DNA from: Psychrobacillus sp042944905
Lineage (GTDB): Bacteria > Bacillota > Bacilli > Bacillales_A > Planococcaceae
Direction: 5' to 3'
Length of the DNA: 64,000 nucleotides
Assembly: GCF_042944905.1 (NCBI RefSeq)
Contig: NZ_CP168496.1
Coordinates: forward strand, 3,038,001-3,102,000
This document shows positions 25,116-33,878 of this stretch, one piece after another. Position 1 is the stretch's first letter. The number at the start of each line of letters is the position of its first letter. Under the pieces are notes generated by a model. It searched no databases, had not been told where the DNA came from, and worked only from the letters and a program-made list of their open reading frames with translations. The position numbers and the translations under genes are program-made.

Positions 25116-26093
25116 TTATAAAGCCTTCATACGATTCAAATTAGCAGTTTTCGCATAATGTACAAGTGTCATTTTATCGTTTATTTTCCATCTATCTTCT
25201 ATTCGAACATAACCCATTTTTTCATATAGATAACAGTTTCTTTCTTCCTCTAAAATGGTATCCAACTCCCATTTAACAGCTTCGGGATACATGCTTTCTA
25301 ATCGAGATAAGACTTGTTGAGCAATACCATTCCCTTGGTAATCCTCTAATATGTTTATCATATGAAGTCGCATTACTCCAGGAGATTTCGCATATACATG
25401 GACACTACCTACTAGGGAATTAGAATACATTATTTTATAAAAATCACCTGTATTTAAACGCTCCTTAAATCGCACAAGTGTCTGAAACACTGGACTTGTT
25501 TCATGATCTTCATATTTTTCATAAAGTGGTGTAAAAACTTTTTTCTGTAATTCAAACAAAGATTCTGTATCTTGAAGCGTTGCTCTTTGCAATGAAATAC
25601 TTGAGTGGATTATCTCGAATAAAGGTTCCAAAATTTCATACTGAATAAATTCCCCACTACTAACTAGCACTTTTATTTCATCCATAGTTGCCCACTTTGC
25701 ATCTGCCACTTCTTCGTATTGTAGACTCAAATTGTTAATATCTATGTTTTGCTTAACAAGCCAATGGTCGTCAAACCCTCTGGAAAATTTTATTGTAAAT
25801 AATATTTCCGCATTTTCCATTCGCAAATCTAGACCAAGCTCTTCTTTTACCTCACGGATGGCGGCCATTTCGCTCGTTTCACCCGCAAGCGCAGAACCGG
25901 CTGCTGCACAGTCCCACAAATTAGGCCAACCTTTTTTCCAAGGTTGTCGTTGTTGGATTAAAAATTGCCCCTCTTCGTTCATAATCCAAATATGAACAAC
26001 TTGATGAAAATCACCTTCTTGCATTTCTTCTCCACGAATATGTGTCTTTCCCGTTTTCTCTCGATTTTCATTGTAAATGTCCCAAATTTCCAT
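25116..26093 (-). CDS. Nudix hydrolase fused to a GNAT acetyltransferase
   Basis: Residues about 1-170 are an IDI-like Nudix domain with the box GETSEMAAIREVKEELGL (all Glu and the Arg present). Residues about 178-320 are a GNAT domain with the acetyl-CoA motif HMINILEDYQGNGIAQQVLS. The Nudix half opens EIWDIYNENREKTGKTHIRG, as in Bacillus YfcD-type hydrolases. The fusion is in one uninterrupted frame. Start is ATG 26093; a GTG at 26099 is possible. The substrate of neither domain is evident. Confidence 0.85.
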   Translation of the reverse strand: MEIWDIYNENREKTGKTHIRGEEMQEGDFHQVVHIWIMNEEGQFLIQQRQPWKKGWPNLWDCAAAGSALAGETSEMAAIREVKEELGLDLRMENAEILFTIKFSRGFDDHWLVKQNIDINNLSLQYEEVADAKWATMDEIKVLVSSGEFIQYEILEPLFEIIHSSISLQRATLQDTESLFELQKKVFTPLYEKYEDHETSPVFQTLVRFKERLNTGDFYKIMYSNSLVGSVHVYAKSPGVMRLHMINILEDYQGNGIAQQVLSRLESMYPEAVKWELDTILEEERNCYLYEKMGYVRIEDRWKINDKMTLVHYAKTANLNRMKAL

Positions 26094-26300
26094 CTTCACA
26101 CCTACACTTCTAATAGTTTGATTGAACTAGTATATCATGTGATTAATATGGAAGTATACGTGATATGAAGCGGCATACAAAGCAATTATTTGACAATACA
26201 TAGATTTAGTGAGACAATATAATTTGTTAACAATTTTGGTATGACATAAATCTTAGAAATTTGGCATTCTGCTTTATGTGTTTTTGATAATACTTATTCA

Positions 26301-26447
26301 CACTGGCGCGACTACAGGGTCGCAAGGACGTAAAAGAAGGTAGGGTTTACGTTGCTTAGGTTAGAAGGCAACCAGTGGAACAATTTACCGCGGCATTGAA
26401 AGAGGAACCTTTCATGGAAATTATTCCCCGAACTTGTTCGGGATGAA
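26301..26447 (+). ncRNA. Candidate structured RNA, unassigned
   Basis: CACTGG (26301-26306) pairs with CCAGTG (26372-26377) and encloses three hairpins: GCGAC/GTCGC (26308-26323), ACGTAAA/TTTACGT (26328-26352) and TTGC/GCAA (26352-26371, sharing one base with the previous stem). Further hairpins follow: TGAAAG/CTTTCA (26398-26414) and CCCGAAC/GTTCGGG (26427-26442). The loops are purine-rich on the plus strand. It does not match the riboswitch, 6S, SRP, RNase P or tmRNA cores I know. A TATAAT lies at 26218 but no well-spaced -35. No plus-strand gene follows, so it would be free-standing. Confidence 0.45.
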
Positions 26448-26487
26448 ATTTAAAATTCAAAAGTTATGTTTTACCTATACAAAAATC

Positions 26488-26520
26488 AAGGGGTGTTCTC
26501 ATTAGAGAGCACCCCTTGTC
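26488..26520 (-). terminator. Terminator after the MFS gene
   Basis: AAGGGGTG-TCTC and GAGA-GCACCCCTT arms around ATTA, with a T-run on the minus strand. Confidence 0.88.
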
Positions 26521-26524
26521 CAAT

Positions 26525-27802
26525 TTATAAACGTATTTCGTTTTGTCTTTTATTGTATTCCTTAAAGGTGATCAAATAAATAACCCCACTAAGTAGTGCT
26601 AAAATAGCCAAAATGACAAAAGTCCAACTAAAGCCTATCCATGTTACAAGCGGAAACACAAGTGGAGCAATGGTTCGTCCGATGGTGTAACGTAGACTCG
26701 CTGCAGCAAAGTATTGCCCTCGCATATCATCCGGCGCTAATTTAGAAACAAAGCTTTCTTGTAACCCAACTGTAGCTAACTCCCCTAGTGTAAATATAGC
26801 CATCGCAAGTAGGAACACCCAGAAGTTTGCAGTCATCGGGAAAACGAACATCGCAACCATATATAAAAATGAGGAAAAGAAAAACACCCATTTCTCCGGA
26901 TACTTCGACATCCATCTTGTTACGACAACAGTGAATAGGACAACTAATAGTCCATTCTCAGATAACAACATACCAAAAGAGCCTTCTCCTGTAACAGCCC
27001 ATTCTCTGCCAAATAAATTCCCTAACACTTGCTTATCAATTGCTTCTTTCATATAAACTGGTATTAACATATCTAATTGCATATACGTTTGACCGAGTAA
27101 AATGCCAGCAACAACAAATAAGAAAAATACTTTATCTTTTACAATTAACCCATAAGTTCGCACTTGCTTGATTACTACTTGTATCCAATTACTACCGTCA
27201 TTTGCCATCTGTTCTTTCATTTCTTTTGGCAATGTTTCTTCTGTCCAAAAACGAAGGGCAAGCCCAACTATACAAAAGATAAATCCACTTACTAAAAGTA
27301 ATAGAAAACGATATTGAAAGAATAAAACTGCTCCGACAATAGGACCAACTACTACAGTAATATTCACAGATGTATAAAACATAGAAAAAACAGTACTTCT
27401 TTGATGCTCAGGTACTACATCCGCTACAATTGCTTGGCTCGCTGGGTGATAAAATGAACCAGCTACACCGACAAGAGCAAATGCTACGAAACTAATTGTT
27501 GGCGAGTTCAACCAAGGGGAATTGGCAAATGCAAATAGGATGAACATAATGCCCTGAGAAGTAGCAGAAAAGAATAACATCGTTCTTCTACCAAAACGAT
27601 CCGCACAGTACCCTCCTATCAAATTTGCCGCAACTCCAAATACTTGTGATATTACAAGTAAAATTCCCGTCATACTCGTTCCAAATTCCGTAGCAAAATA
27701 AATCGCAAGAAACGGAAATACCATCCAAAAACTTAAATTGCTAAAAAACTCTCCAAATAACCTTACTTTTAAACTTCGATCCCAATCTTTAATTCTCATC
27801 AT
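26525..27802 (-). CDS. MFS transporter, drug-exporter type
   Basis: A 425-residue, 12-helix major facilitator. The loop 2-3 motif GGYCADRFGRRTML is canonical, and GPIVGAVLF in helix 5 resembles the antiporter motif of drug/H+ exporters. A second motif-A-like loop is weaker. It is monocistronic, with ATG at 27802 or 27799. It looks like Bacillus YttB-type efflux carriers; the substrate is unknown. Confidence 0.82.
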   Translation of the reverse strand: MMRIKDWDRSLKVRLFGEFFSNLSFWMVFPFLAIYFATEFGTSMTGILLVISQVFGVAANLIGGYCADRFGRRTMLFFSATSQGIMFILFAFANSPWLNSPTISFVAFALVGVAGSFYHPASQAIVADVVPEHQRSTVFSMFYTSVNITVVVGPIVGAVLFFQYRFLLLLVSGFIFCIVGLALRFWTEETLPKEMKEQMANDGSNWIQVVIKQVRTYGLIVKDKVFFLFVVAGILLGQTYMQLDMLIPVYMKEAIDKQVLGNLFGREWAVTGEGSFGMLLSENGLLVVLFTVVVTRWMSKYPEKWVFFFSSFLYMVAMFVFPMTANFWVFLLAMAIFTLGELATVGLQESFVSKLAPDDMRGQYFAAASLRYTIGRTIAPLVFPLVTWIGFSWTFVILAILALLSGVIYLITFKEYNKRQNEIRL

Positions 27803-28161
27803 TTGTTCCTCACATCTTATAGATTATACAATCCTACCATAACGTTTCGGATTTCGAAACAGAATAATTGAAAAATTTCTTCATATCAGGACGAAAGTTT
27901 AACAAAAGATAGTTGTTCAAGACTAATTTTTACATTAAAGCGTTAACTACATGAAGAAAATTTATAAAAAACTCCTCTACAACCTATAACTATTTTCCAT
28001 TATCAGTTAGAAAATGGCTGTTCGATACCAACTAATAGCTAACCGAGACTAAATTACTTACAAGCGAGACCAATTTCATTGAAGTCGTAACCATTTCACC
28101 TAGAGCCGAGACCATTTCTCATAATAAAGAGTTAACTCCATGCCCATTTAATACACTAAAA
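27803..28161. other. Intergenic region holding CGAGACC array B
   Basis: This 359-bp gap carries the MFS promoter side on the left and the 21-bp-period array (28012-28130) on the right. No coding frame is supported. Confidence 0.7.
28012..28130 (+). repeat. CGAGACC array B, five 21-bp units
   Basis: The leader AAATGGCTG (28012-28020) is followed by anchors at 28023 (CGATACC), 28044 (CGAGACT), 28065 (CGAGACC), 28086 (CGTAACC) and 28107 (CGAGACC), all exactly 21 bp apart. The last unit (CGAGACCATTTCTC) matches the last unit of array A. Confidence 0.85.
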
Positions 28162-28189
28162 AACACGAAGGCATATTAACCTTCGTGTT
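28162..28189 (-). terminator. Terminator of xpt-pbuX
   Basis: AACACGAAGG pairs with CCTTCGTGTT around an eight-base loop. The pbuX stop codon lies inside the hairpin. Confidence 0.85.
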
Positions 28190-29486
28190 CGCTTGTTGTT
28201 AAATTTACTTTCCCTCTCTTAGAAGGAAGCATATTAAATAATATATTCAATACAATTGCTGTCATACTTCCTGCAACAATCCCGTTACTTGTCAAAATTT
28301 GAACACCAGATGGAAGTGAGTCAAATAAGTTAGGAACTACAGAAACTCCAAGTCCCATACCAATAGAACAAGCCATTATCATCGCATTATCTTGGGAGTC
28401 CGTAGCTGTAGCTACTTTGCTAAGCATTTTAATTCCTTGCGCAACTACCATTCCAAACATAGCTAACATTGCTCCGCCAAGAACAGACACCGGGATAATG
28501 GTTGTGATTGCGGCAATTTTAGGAATGAACCCAAGTGCTATCAGCATACCACCTGTAATATAAATAACGTTTTTGGACTTAACTCCTGACATTTGCAGAA
28601 GTCCAACGTTTTGAGAAAAAGTAGTATATGGGAATGAATTAAAAATACCACCAAGTAGTACTGCAATACCTTCAGCACGATACCCCTTAGATAATTCTTT
28701 TTTTGAGACTTTTTTATCTACTATATCTCCAATAGCAAAATAAACTCCTGTCGATTCAACTAACGAAACCATTGCCACTAAAATCATCGTAATAATAGGC
28801 GACCAGTCGAATGTTGGTGTCCCGAAATAAAAAGGGTGTACCATATGAAAAAGATTAGCTTCCTTAAAAGCCGTAAAATCTACTTTCCCCATAAATATAG
28901 ATGCAACCGTACCCGCAACTAAGCCAAGTAAAATACAAACAGATTTAACAAATCCCGTCGAAAAACGATAAAGTAACACGATAAAAAGTAAAGTACCAAA
29001 TGCTAATAGAATATTTGAAGTCGACCCAAAGTCTTCTGCTCCTTGGCCACCACCCATATTCGTAATAGCAACAGGAATTAGCGTAACTCCAATAATCGTT
29101 ACAACAGAACCAGTAACAACTGGGGGAAAGAACTTCACAAGTTGACCAAAAACTCCACTAATAACAATAACAAAAATACCAGAAACGATGATAGCACCAT
29201 ATATAGAGGAAATCCCATACTCTTTTCCAATACCGATCATCGGACCAACCGCAGTAAAAGTACATCCTAATACAACAGGAAGACCAATTCCAAAAAATCG
29301 ATTACTCATTACTTGCAAGATGGTCGCTACACCACACATTAAAATATCAATTGCAACTAAATAGGTTAGTTGATCAGAAGGGAGCTCTAGCGATGCCCCA
29401 ACTATTAAAGGAATCATAACAGCCCCTGCATACATAGCAAGGAGATGTTGGATACCAAGTGTGGTATTTTTCAATGTATTGTTCAT
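28176..29486 (-). CDS. pbuX: Xanthine permease
   Basis: A 436-residue nucleobase:cation symporter-2 protein with about 14 hydrophobic segments. NCS2 hallmarks: GIQHLLAMYAGAVMIPLIVG at the N-terminus, VESTGVYFAIGD mid-protein (conserved Glu) and NSFPYTTFSQNVGL. It overlaps xpt by four bases (ATGA), and both are behind a guanine-type riboswitch, the classic xpt-pbuX salvage operon. Confidence 0.95.
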   Translation of the reverse strand: MNNTLKNTTLGIQHLLAMYAGAVMIPLIVGASLELPSDQLTYLVAIDILMCGVATILQVMSNRFFGIGLPVVLGCTFTAVGPMIGIGKEYGISSIYGAIIVSGIFVIVISGVFGQLVKFFPPVVTGSVVTIIGVTLIPVAITNMGGGQGAEDFGSTSNILLAFGTLLFIVLLYRFSTGFVKSVCILLGLVAGTVASIFMGKVDFTAFKEANLFHMVHPFYFGTPTFDWSPIITMILVAMVSLVESTGVYFAIGDIVDKKVSKKELSKGYRAEGIAVLLGGIFNSFPYTTFSQNVGLLQMSGVKSKNVIYITGGMLIALGFIPKIAAITTIIPVSVLGGAMLAMFGMVVAQGIKMLSKVATATDSQDNAMIMACSIGMGLGVSVVPNLFDSLPSGVQILTSNGIVAGSMTAIVLNILFNMLPSKRGKVNLTTSEHEG

Positions 29487-30070
29487 CTAGTGGAATCCTC
29501 CTCAAAAAATTCCACTTTCCCATTTGCTAACGATTTAATATTCGCAAGTGAATCTACTCGTACTCCAAGCTCACGAACAAGTGCTCCACCTTTTTGGAAT
29601 CCTTTTTCAATTACAATTCCAACCCCAGCAGTTTTAGCATTTGCTTGCTTCACAATATCCAACAAACCAAGCACTGCTTGTCCATTTGCAAGGAAGTCAT
29701 CAATGATTAAAACAACATCTTCACTTCCAATAAAGTCCTTAGAAACCGATATATCATTCGTTTCATTTTTTGTAAAAGAATGCACCTGTGCTGTATACAA
29801 ATTATCAGATAGCGTTAAAGACTTACGTTTTCTTGCAAAAACAACAGAAACTCCAAGTGTTAAACCAGCAAACATAGAAGGTGCAATCCCAGATGATTCA
29901 ATTGTTACTATTTTAGTAATCCCAGCATCTTTATAACGACTAGCAAATTCTTCCCCAATCGCTTGCATCAATACTGGATCAATTTGATGATTTAAAAACG
30001 TATCCACTTTTAATACATTTTCGGATAGAACCTTACCATGCTGCACGATTTTTTCTTTTAATAGTTTCAT
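29483..30070 (-). CDS. xpt: Xanthine phosphoribosyltransferase
   Basis: Converts xanthine and PRPP to XMP. It has 195 residues, as usual. The PRPP-binding loop VVLIIDDFLANGQAV lies near residue 125 and the N-terminus MKLLKEKI is typical. ATG 30070 follows GAAGGGGATC; the longer frame to 30325 would read through the riboswitch and is rejected. Product and neighbouring permease form the xanthine salvage unit. Confidence 0.97.
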   Translation of the reverse strand: MKLLKEKIVQHGKVLSENVLKVDTFLNHQIDPVLMQAIGEEFASRYKDAGITKIVTIESSGIAPSMFAGLTLGVSVVFARKRKSLTLSDNLYTAQVHSFTKNETNDISVSKDFIGSEDVVLIIDDFLANGQAVLGLLDIVKQANAKTAGVGIVIEKGFQKGGALVRELGVRVDSLANIKSLANGKVEFFEEDSTR

Positions 30071-30113
30071 TATTAGAGGATCCCCTTCAATTTTAAATTG
30101 ACGAACACAAAAA

Positions 30114-30168
30114 AGCTCGAAGACATTGTGTCCATCCATATTAGGAGTGGAACAATGCCATTCGAGCT
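30114..30168 (-). terminator. Expression-platform terminator of the purine riboswitch
   Basis: AGCTCGAA (30114-30121) and TTCGAGCT (30161-30168) close a long imperfect hairpin, followed on the minus strand by a T-run, about 45 bp upstream of xpt. Confidence 0.85.
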
Positions 30169-30231
30169 GAAAATTCGAACAGAAATAAAAGAATTTATGA
30201 CAAAGATGCCATAACTCTATTATTGTATTGC

Positions 30232-30306
30232 CACTCATAGTCAGCTCATTTACGGTAAGCCGGTAGAAACTTGCAGGCCATATTCCTGCGATTATACGAG
30301 AAAGTG
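30232..30306 (-). promoter_or_regulatory. Guanine-type purine riboswitch
   Basis: The minus strand shows CGTATAATCGCAGGAATATGGCCTGCAAGTTTCTACCGGC and then GACTATGAGTG. These are the canonical loop and junction sequences of the aptamer. The specificity position in GACTAT is C, which indicates guanine/xanthine-class rather than adenine. Confidence 0.96.
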
Positions 30307-30411
30307 CTATTAGAATATTTCTCATTATAGCACGATAAAGGTCGAATACAATAACCTATATTAATGTTGTATTATTCTTAAAATTCCGTCCAGTTATCAA
30401 TTACAAATTAT

Positions 30412-30702
30412 TTACTTTTTGCTTTTTAAAGACTGGAAAGCAAGGATAAAATAAGCGGGATCCACTTGAATATTGTAGGGAAAAACACCTTGGTTTGTAT
30501 GTAAATACAAAATACCTCCGCCAAAAGAAAAAGGTTTATGTGATACATCTATAACATGATCAAGCTCAAACTGATGTCGTGCCGAAGTAATTCCATCTAA
30601 ATTTAGTTGGAGCTCGAATTGCATTTCAATATGCTGCATTTGATAATAAAAATCAATTTCCCGCTTCACTTCAATATAGCCAATCGAATGATCACTCAAC
30701 AT
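30412..30702 (-). CDS. Hypothetical cytosolic protein (96 aa)
   Basis: ATG 30702 is chosen because GGAGGGG lies 4 bp upstream; the longer frame to 30765 has no ribosome site. The product is soluble and beta-rich, without a signal peptide. The C-terminal pattern FGGGILYLHTNQGVFPYN suggests a PH-like or similar barrel fold, but I recognise no family. It stands alone between the xpt leader and a chemoreceptor gene. Confidence 0.65.
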   Translation of the reverse strand: MLSDHSIGYIEVKREIDFYYQMQHIEMQFELQLNLDGITSARHQFELDHVIDVSHKPFSFGGGILYLHTNQGVFPYNIQVDPAYFILAFQSLKSKK

Positions 30703-30775
30703 CTTCCCCTCCAATATCACTATACAGTCTATCATATTTTGGCGAAAATATTCAGAACCATCCAATTGTTACAAA

Positions 30776-30803
30776 GGTGTTACTGGTGCCAGGCACCTGT
30801 AAC
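30776..30803. repeat. GGTGCCAGGCACC dispersed palindrome, copy 1
   Basis: The 13-bp palindrome GGTGCCAGGCACC is flanked by GTTAC... and ...TGTAAC arms. A related sequence, ACAGGTGCCTGGCAC, lies at 38733-38747, and a split form (GCCAGG...CCTGGC) at 54844-54883. All three are in 3' or intergenic regions. Confidence 0.6.
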
Positions 30804-30820
30804 ATACTTGTCATAAATGG

Positions 30821-31729
30821 TTAGATTAGTTTTACGAAATGTGCGGTTTGCGCTTCTAGTTTCTCCGATGCTTTGGAAATCTCTTTAAATTCTTCTAAAG
30901 CAATCCGAATTTCATCTTGGCTTTTTTCAATACTTTGTTGTGATTTCGCATTACTTTGCGTTACTTTATTAACTTGTTTTGCAATGCCTTCAATATTTTC
31001 ACGCACTTCTACTATAGAAGCCTCCACTCTTGCTGCTAGTTTACGTACCTCTTGTGCAACGACATTAAATCCACGACCATGTTCCCCTGCACGCGCGGCT
31101 TCTATCGCTGCATTCAATGCAAGTAAATTTGTCTGTGCAGCAATTTCTCGAATTGTTTGTACAATACCTCGAATAGAGTCAGCCTGAACTTGTAAACTTA
31201 CCAAAGTAGCTGTGCTTTCTTTTGCACCCTTTGCAATTTCATCAATTGTCTCTAAGAGATCTTGGCTTCTTTTCATACCAGTTTCCGCACGGTTGTTTAA
31301 TCCCTCTGACATCTCATTTAATTCATTTGTAACAACCATAATTGTTTGATGACGTTCGGTTACGTTTGTGGCAACTTTTGTAACGCCTAAAACTTGACCG
31401 CTCTCTCCAAAAATGGGCATGTATGTTGCTTCAAGCATGACACTATTTCCATTTGCATGTTTACGTTCTACCTTATTATGAATGGTCTTCCCTGCAAATA
31501 AATCACGCCAAAACTGTTCATATTCAGTGCTATTCGCATACTTTGGAAAACAAAAATCACGATGGTTCATCCCCATCACTTTTTCCTTCGTATAACCAAG
31601 CTCATTTGCAAAGTTATCATTTACATATGCTACTCGACGATTTAAGTCAAAACGAATAATAGCTAAACTCTTTTCTAAAGCATTTACAACTGTCATATCA
31701 TTTACTTCTTCAACTTGTGTATAATTCAT
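30821..31729 (-). CDS. Soluble PAS-domain methyl-accepting chemotaxis protein
   Basis: A 302-residue cytosolic receptor without membrane helices or HAMP. Residues about 18-128 are a PAS domain (DLNRRVAYVNDNFANELGYT, PAC-type end VTKVATNVTERH). The C-terminal half is a short MCP signalling coiled coil with the hairpin tip EIAAQTNLLALNAAIEAARAG. The design resembles energy-taxis or redox-sensing receptors that bind a cofactor in the PAS domain. No cofactor residue is certain. Confidence 0.88.
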   Translation of the reverse strand: MNYTQVEEVNDMTVVNALEKSLAIIRFDLNRRVAYVNDNFANELGYTKEKVMGMNHRDFCFPKYANSTEYEQFWRDLFAGKTIHNKVERKHANGNSVMLEATYMPIFGESGQVLGVTKVATNVTERHQTIMVVTNELNEMSEGLNNRAETGMKRSQDLLETIDEIAKGAKESTATLVSLQVQADSIRGIVQTIREIAAQTNLLALNAAIEAARAGEHGRGFNVVAQEVRKLAARVEASIVEVRENIEGIAKQVNKVTQSNAKSQQSIEKSQDEIRIALEEFKEISKASEKLEAQTAHFVKLI

Positions 31730-31754
31730 ACCGTTTCCCCATCCCCTTAATTAC

Positions 31755-32843
31755 TCAAACCGGTGCATATGCTGATAAATCCAATACAGTTCTCTCCCCT
31801 AATGCCAAACGAGCTAGCTCTGCTCCTACAAAAGGTCCAGCAGTTAATCCCGAAGCTCCTAAGCCATTTGCAAAATAAATCGAGTCAAAGCCAGGGATCT
31901 TCCCTATAATAGGAAGAGATTCTGGTGTATATGGTCTAAATCCCACTCGCACTTCCTCTATAAGTGCAGTTTCCAATACTTTTGCAATACTAGTAGATTT
32001 CTCGATTAATTCTAATTTTCCTGCTTCTGTTACACTAAAATCAAATCCTGTATTCTCTTCATAAGTGGAACCAGCTACAACTTTCCCATTATCAAATGCA
32101 AGCAAGTACTGATTTGTCGGAGGTATTACGACTGGCCAATCTCCAGTAGCTTCATTTTCTATCTTAAAATGCATAATTTGAGCTTTTTGAAAACTTACTT
32201 TCATATCAGCCCCTAACTTGGAAGGAAGTTCATTACCCCAAGCTCCTGCTGTTAAAATGATTCGATCTGCGTTTAGTAGTTTTCCATTGACTAAAATACC
32301 ATCATTTGAAAGCTCTGCATTTCCGTAAATCATTTCCGCTCCTAGTTTTTGGGATGCCTGAATTAATGCGTCTCTCATTGCACGGCCATCTACACGGGCT
32401 GCTCCTTCTACATAGAGAGAGGAAAAATCTTCTGAAATAAGTGGAAAAAGCGTCTTTGTTTCTTCTGGTGTGAGTATTTTAAGTTCGCCTATTTCCGAGG
32501 CATCTTCACGCTTTTCTATCGCTCTCTCTAGCATTTTAAGTAACTTTTTTTCATCATTTTGAAGTGCAATTGCGCCTACCTTTTTATAACCAGTTGATGT
32601 TTCACCTAAGGATTCGAGTTCCTCTACAAGTTGCTTGTAATATTTCGCTCCATTTTTCACAAGCTCGTACCATTTTTTATTTCTTCTTTGTGATATCCAC
32701 GGACAAATAATTCCCGCTGCAGCATCAGTTGCCTGCCCTAAATCCTTTCGATCCACGAGTGTCACTTTTACGTTATTTTTAGCAAGATGATAGGCAGTAG
32801 AAGCTCCTAAAATTCCCCCACCTACCACAATATAAGAAGACAT
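31755..32843 (-). CDS. FAD-dependent oxidoreductase, DadA/glycine-oxidase type
   Basis: A 362-residue DAO-family flavoprotein. The N-terminal dinucleotide motif IVVGGGILGASTAYHLA lies at residues about 5-21, with acidic VDRKDLG ending the fold. The C-terminal FAD motif is VGFRPYTPESLPIIGKI. It may oxidise D-amino acids or glycine. It starts 3 bp after the LD-carboxypeptidase stop. That enzyme releases D-alanine-containing wall peptides, so joint turnover of peptidoglycan D-amino acids is a reasonable inference. Confidence 0.85.
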   Translation of the reverse strand: MSSYIVVGGGILGASTAYHLAKNNVKVTLVDRKDLGQATDAAAGIICPWISQRRNKKWYELVKNGAKYYKQLVEELESLGETSTGYKKVGAIALQNDEKKLLKMLERAIEKREDASEIGELKILTPEETKTLFPLISEDFSSLYVEGAARVDGRAMRDALIQASQKLGAEMIYGNAELSNDGILVNGKLLNADRIILTAGAWGNELPSKLGADMKVSFQKAQIMHFKIENEATGDWPVVIPPTNQYLLAFDNGKVVAGSTYEENTGFDFSVTEAGKLELIEKSTSIAKVLETALIEEVRVGFRPYTPESLPIIGKIPGFDSIYFANGLGASGLTAGPFVGAELARLALGERTVLDLSAYAPV

Positions 32844-32846
32844 TTA

Positions 32847-33878
32847 TTACTCAACTCCACTTTCTAAAATAGAAAATGTAACATTTTCACAATCAATTTC
32901 TGCCATAACCCCATATGGAAGAACGAATTTCGGTTCTGTATGTCCAAAGTTCATATTATAAAGAATCGGCAAATCGTTCAAATCAAGTTCTTTCATAATT
33001 CTCAAAATAGATTTTTTGTATTCCTCATAATATTTCTCTTTTTGAGGCTTCCCAAAAATAATTCCTTTAGCTTTTTGTAAAATTCCTTGTGAGCCATAAT
33101 TTCGAAGCCAATACTCAATAAGAGTTGGTTCAGGCATATCTTCTGATGTTTCGAAAAATAAAATACTATTTTCCCAATTAGAGGCTTCAGGCCAAAGTGA
33201 AGTTCCTTTCGCAAATTCTAACACTTCGATACATCCACCGATTAATCTGCCTTGGACAACTCCAGAACCTTGAAGCAATTCATAGCCCTTATTCACATTC
33301 ATTTGTCGTTGTGTATGCTTGTTCTCTATAATCCATTCTAAACGTTCACTAGTCCATTCAGTTGCTGGTTTTACTTCACCAATAACATCATTCGAGAATA
33401 AAGACTTTTTCACTGCTTCTGCCGTGTATTCATGCATTTCCACATTTTCAGCAAAATCCATAAGCACAGATGGACCATAAAAAGAAGAAATACCTGCTTT
33501 ATGGCAAAATAAATGCGTCACGGTAGAATCCGAATAACCAATAAATACTTTCGGATTGTCACGGATAACATCAAAATCAATATATGGCAATAGTCGAATG
33601 CTTTCGCTTCCACCAATATTCGAAACAATCCCTTTTATCGTCGGATCCTTAAATGCATTCATTAAATCTTCTGCACGCGCTTTTGGATTTTCATATAAAT
33701 AATCTCCGCCTTTTAAGCTATTAGCCATAGCCACGACCTCTAATCCAAAAACTTTTTCTAGTCGTTCTACACCTTGCTCATATCTCCACTTCAAATCGGA
33801 TTCTCCTGCTCCACCCCAAGACAAACTAATAGTAGCCACTTTATCTCCAACTTGAAGCATTTTTGGTTTTATTAGCAT
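32847..33878 (-). CDS. S66-family LD-carboxypeptidase / MccF-like peptidase
   Basis: A 343-residue serine peptidase family member. The nucleophile is in IGYSDSTVTHLF (Ser near residue 111), the catalytic Glu lies in the C-terminal domain (LIGGCIEVL), and the His is in MNFGHTEPKFVLPYG near 308. Family members cleave LD-bonds of cell-wall peptides or, as MccF, inactivate peptide-nucleotide antibiotics. AAAGGAGT selects ATG 33878. First gene of a two-gene operon with the FAD oxidoreductase. Confidence 0.87.
   Translation of the reverse strand: MLIKPKMLQVGDKVATISLSWGGAGESDLKWRYEQGVERLEKVFGLEVVAMANSLKGGDYLYENPKARAEDLMNAFKDPTIKGIVSNIGGSESIRLLPYIDFDVIRDNPKVFIGYSDSTVTHLFCHKAGISSFYGPSVLMDFAENVEMHEYTAEAVKKSLFSNDVIGEVKPATEWTSERLEWIIENKHTQRQMNVNKGYELLQGSGVVQGRLIGGCIEVLEFAKGTSLWPEASNWENSILFFETSEDMPEPTLIEYWLRNYGSQGILQKAKGIIFGKPQKEKYYEEYKKSILRIMKELDLNDLPILYNMNFGHTEPKFVLPYGVMAEIDCENVTFSILESGVE

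Larger units (their letters stand above)
26094..26524. other. Non-coding region with structured RNA candidate
   Basis: A 431-bp gap between two minus-strand genes. It contains the multi-hairpin RNA candidate (26301-26447) and the MFS-gene terminator. No protein frame is convincing. Confidence 0.6.

Noticed and set aside
26190..26223. TTGACA and TATAAT as a promoter for the RNA candidate
   Set aside because: The spacer is 22 bp, too long for a sigma-A promoter; kept only as a -10-like element.
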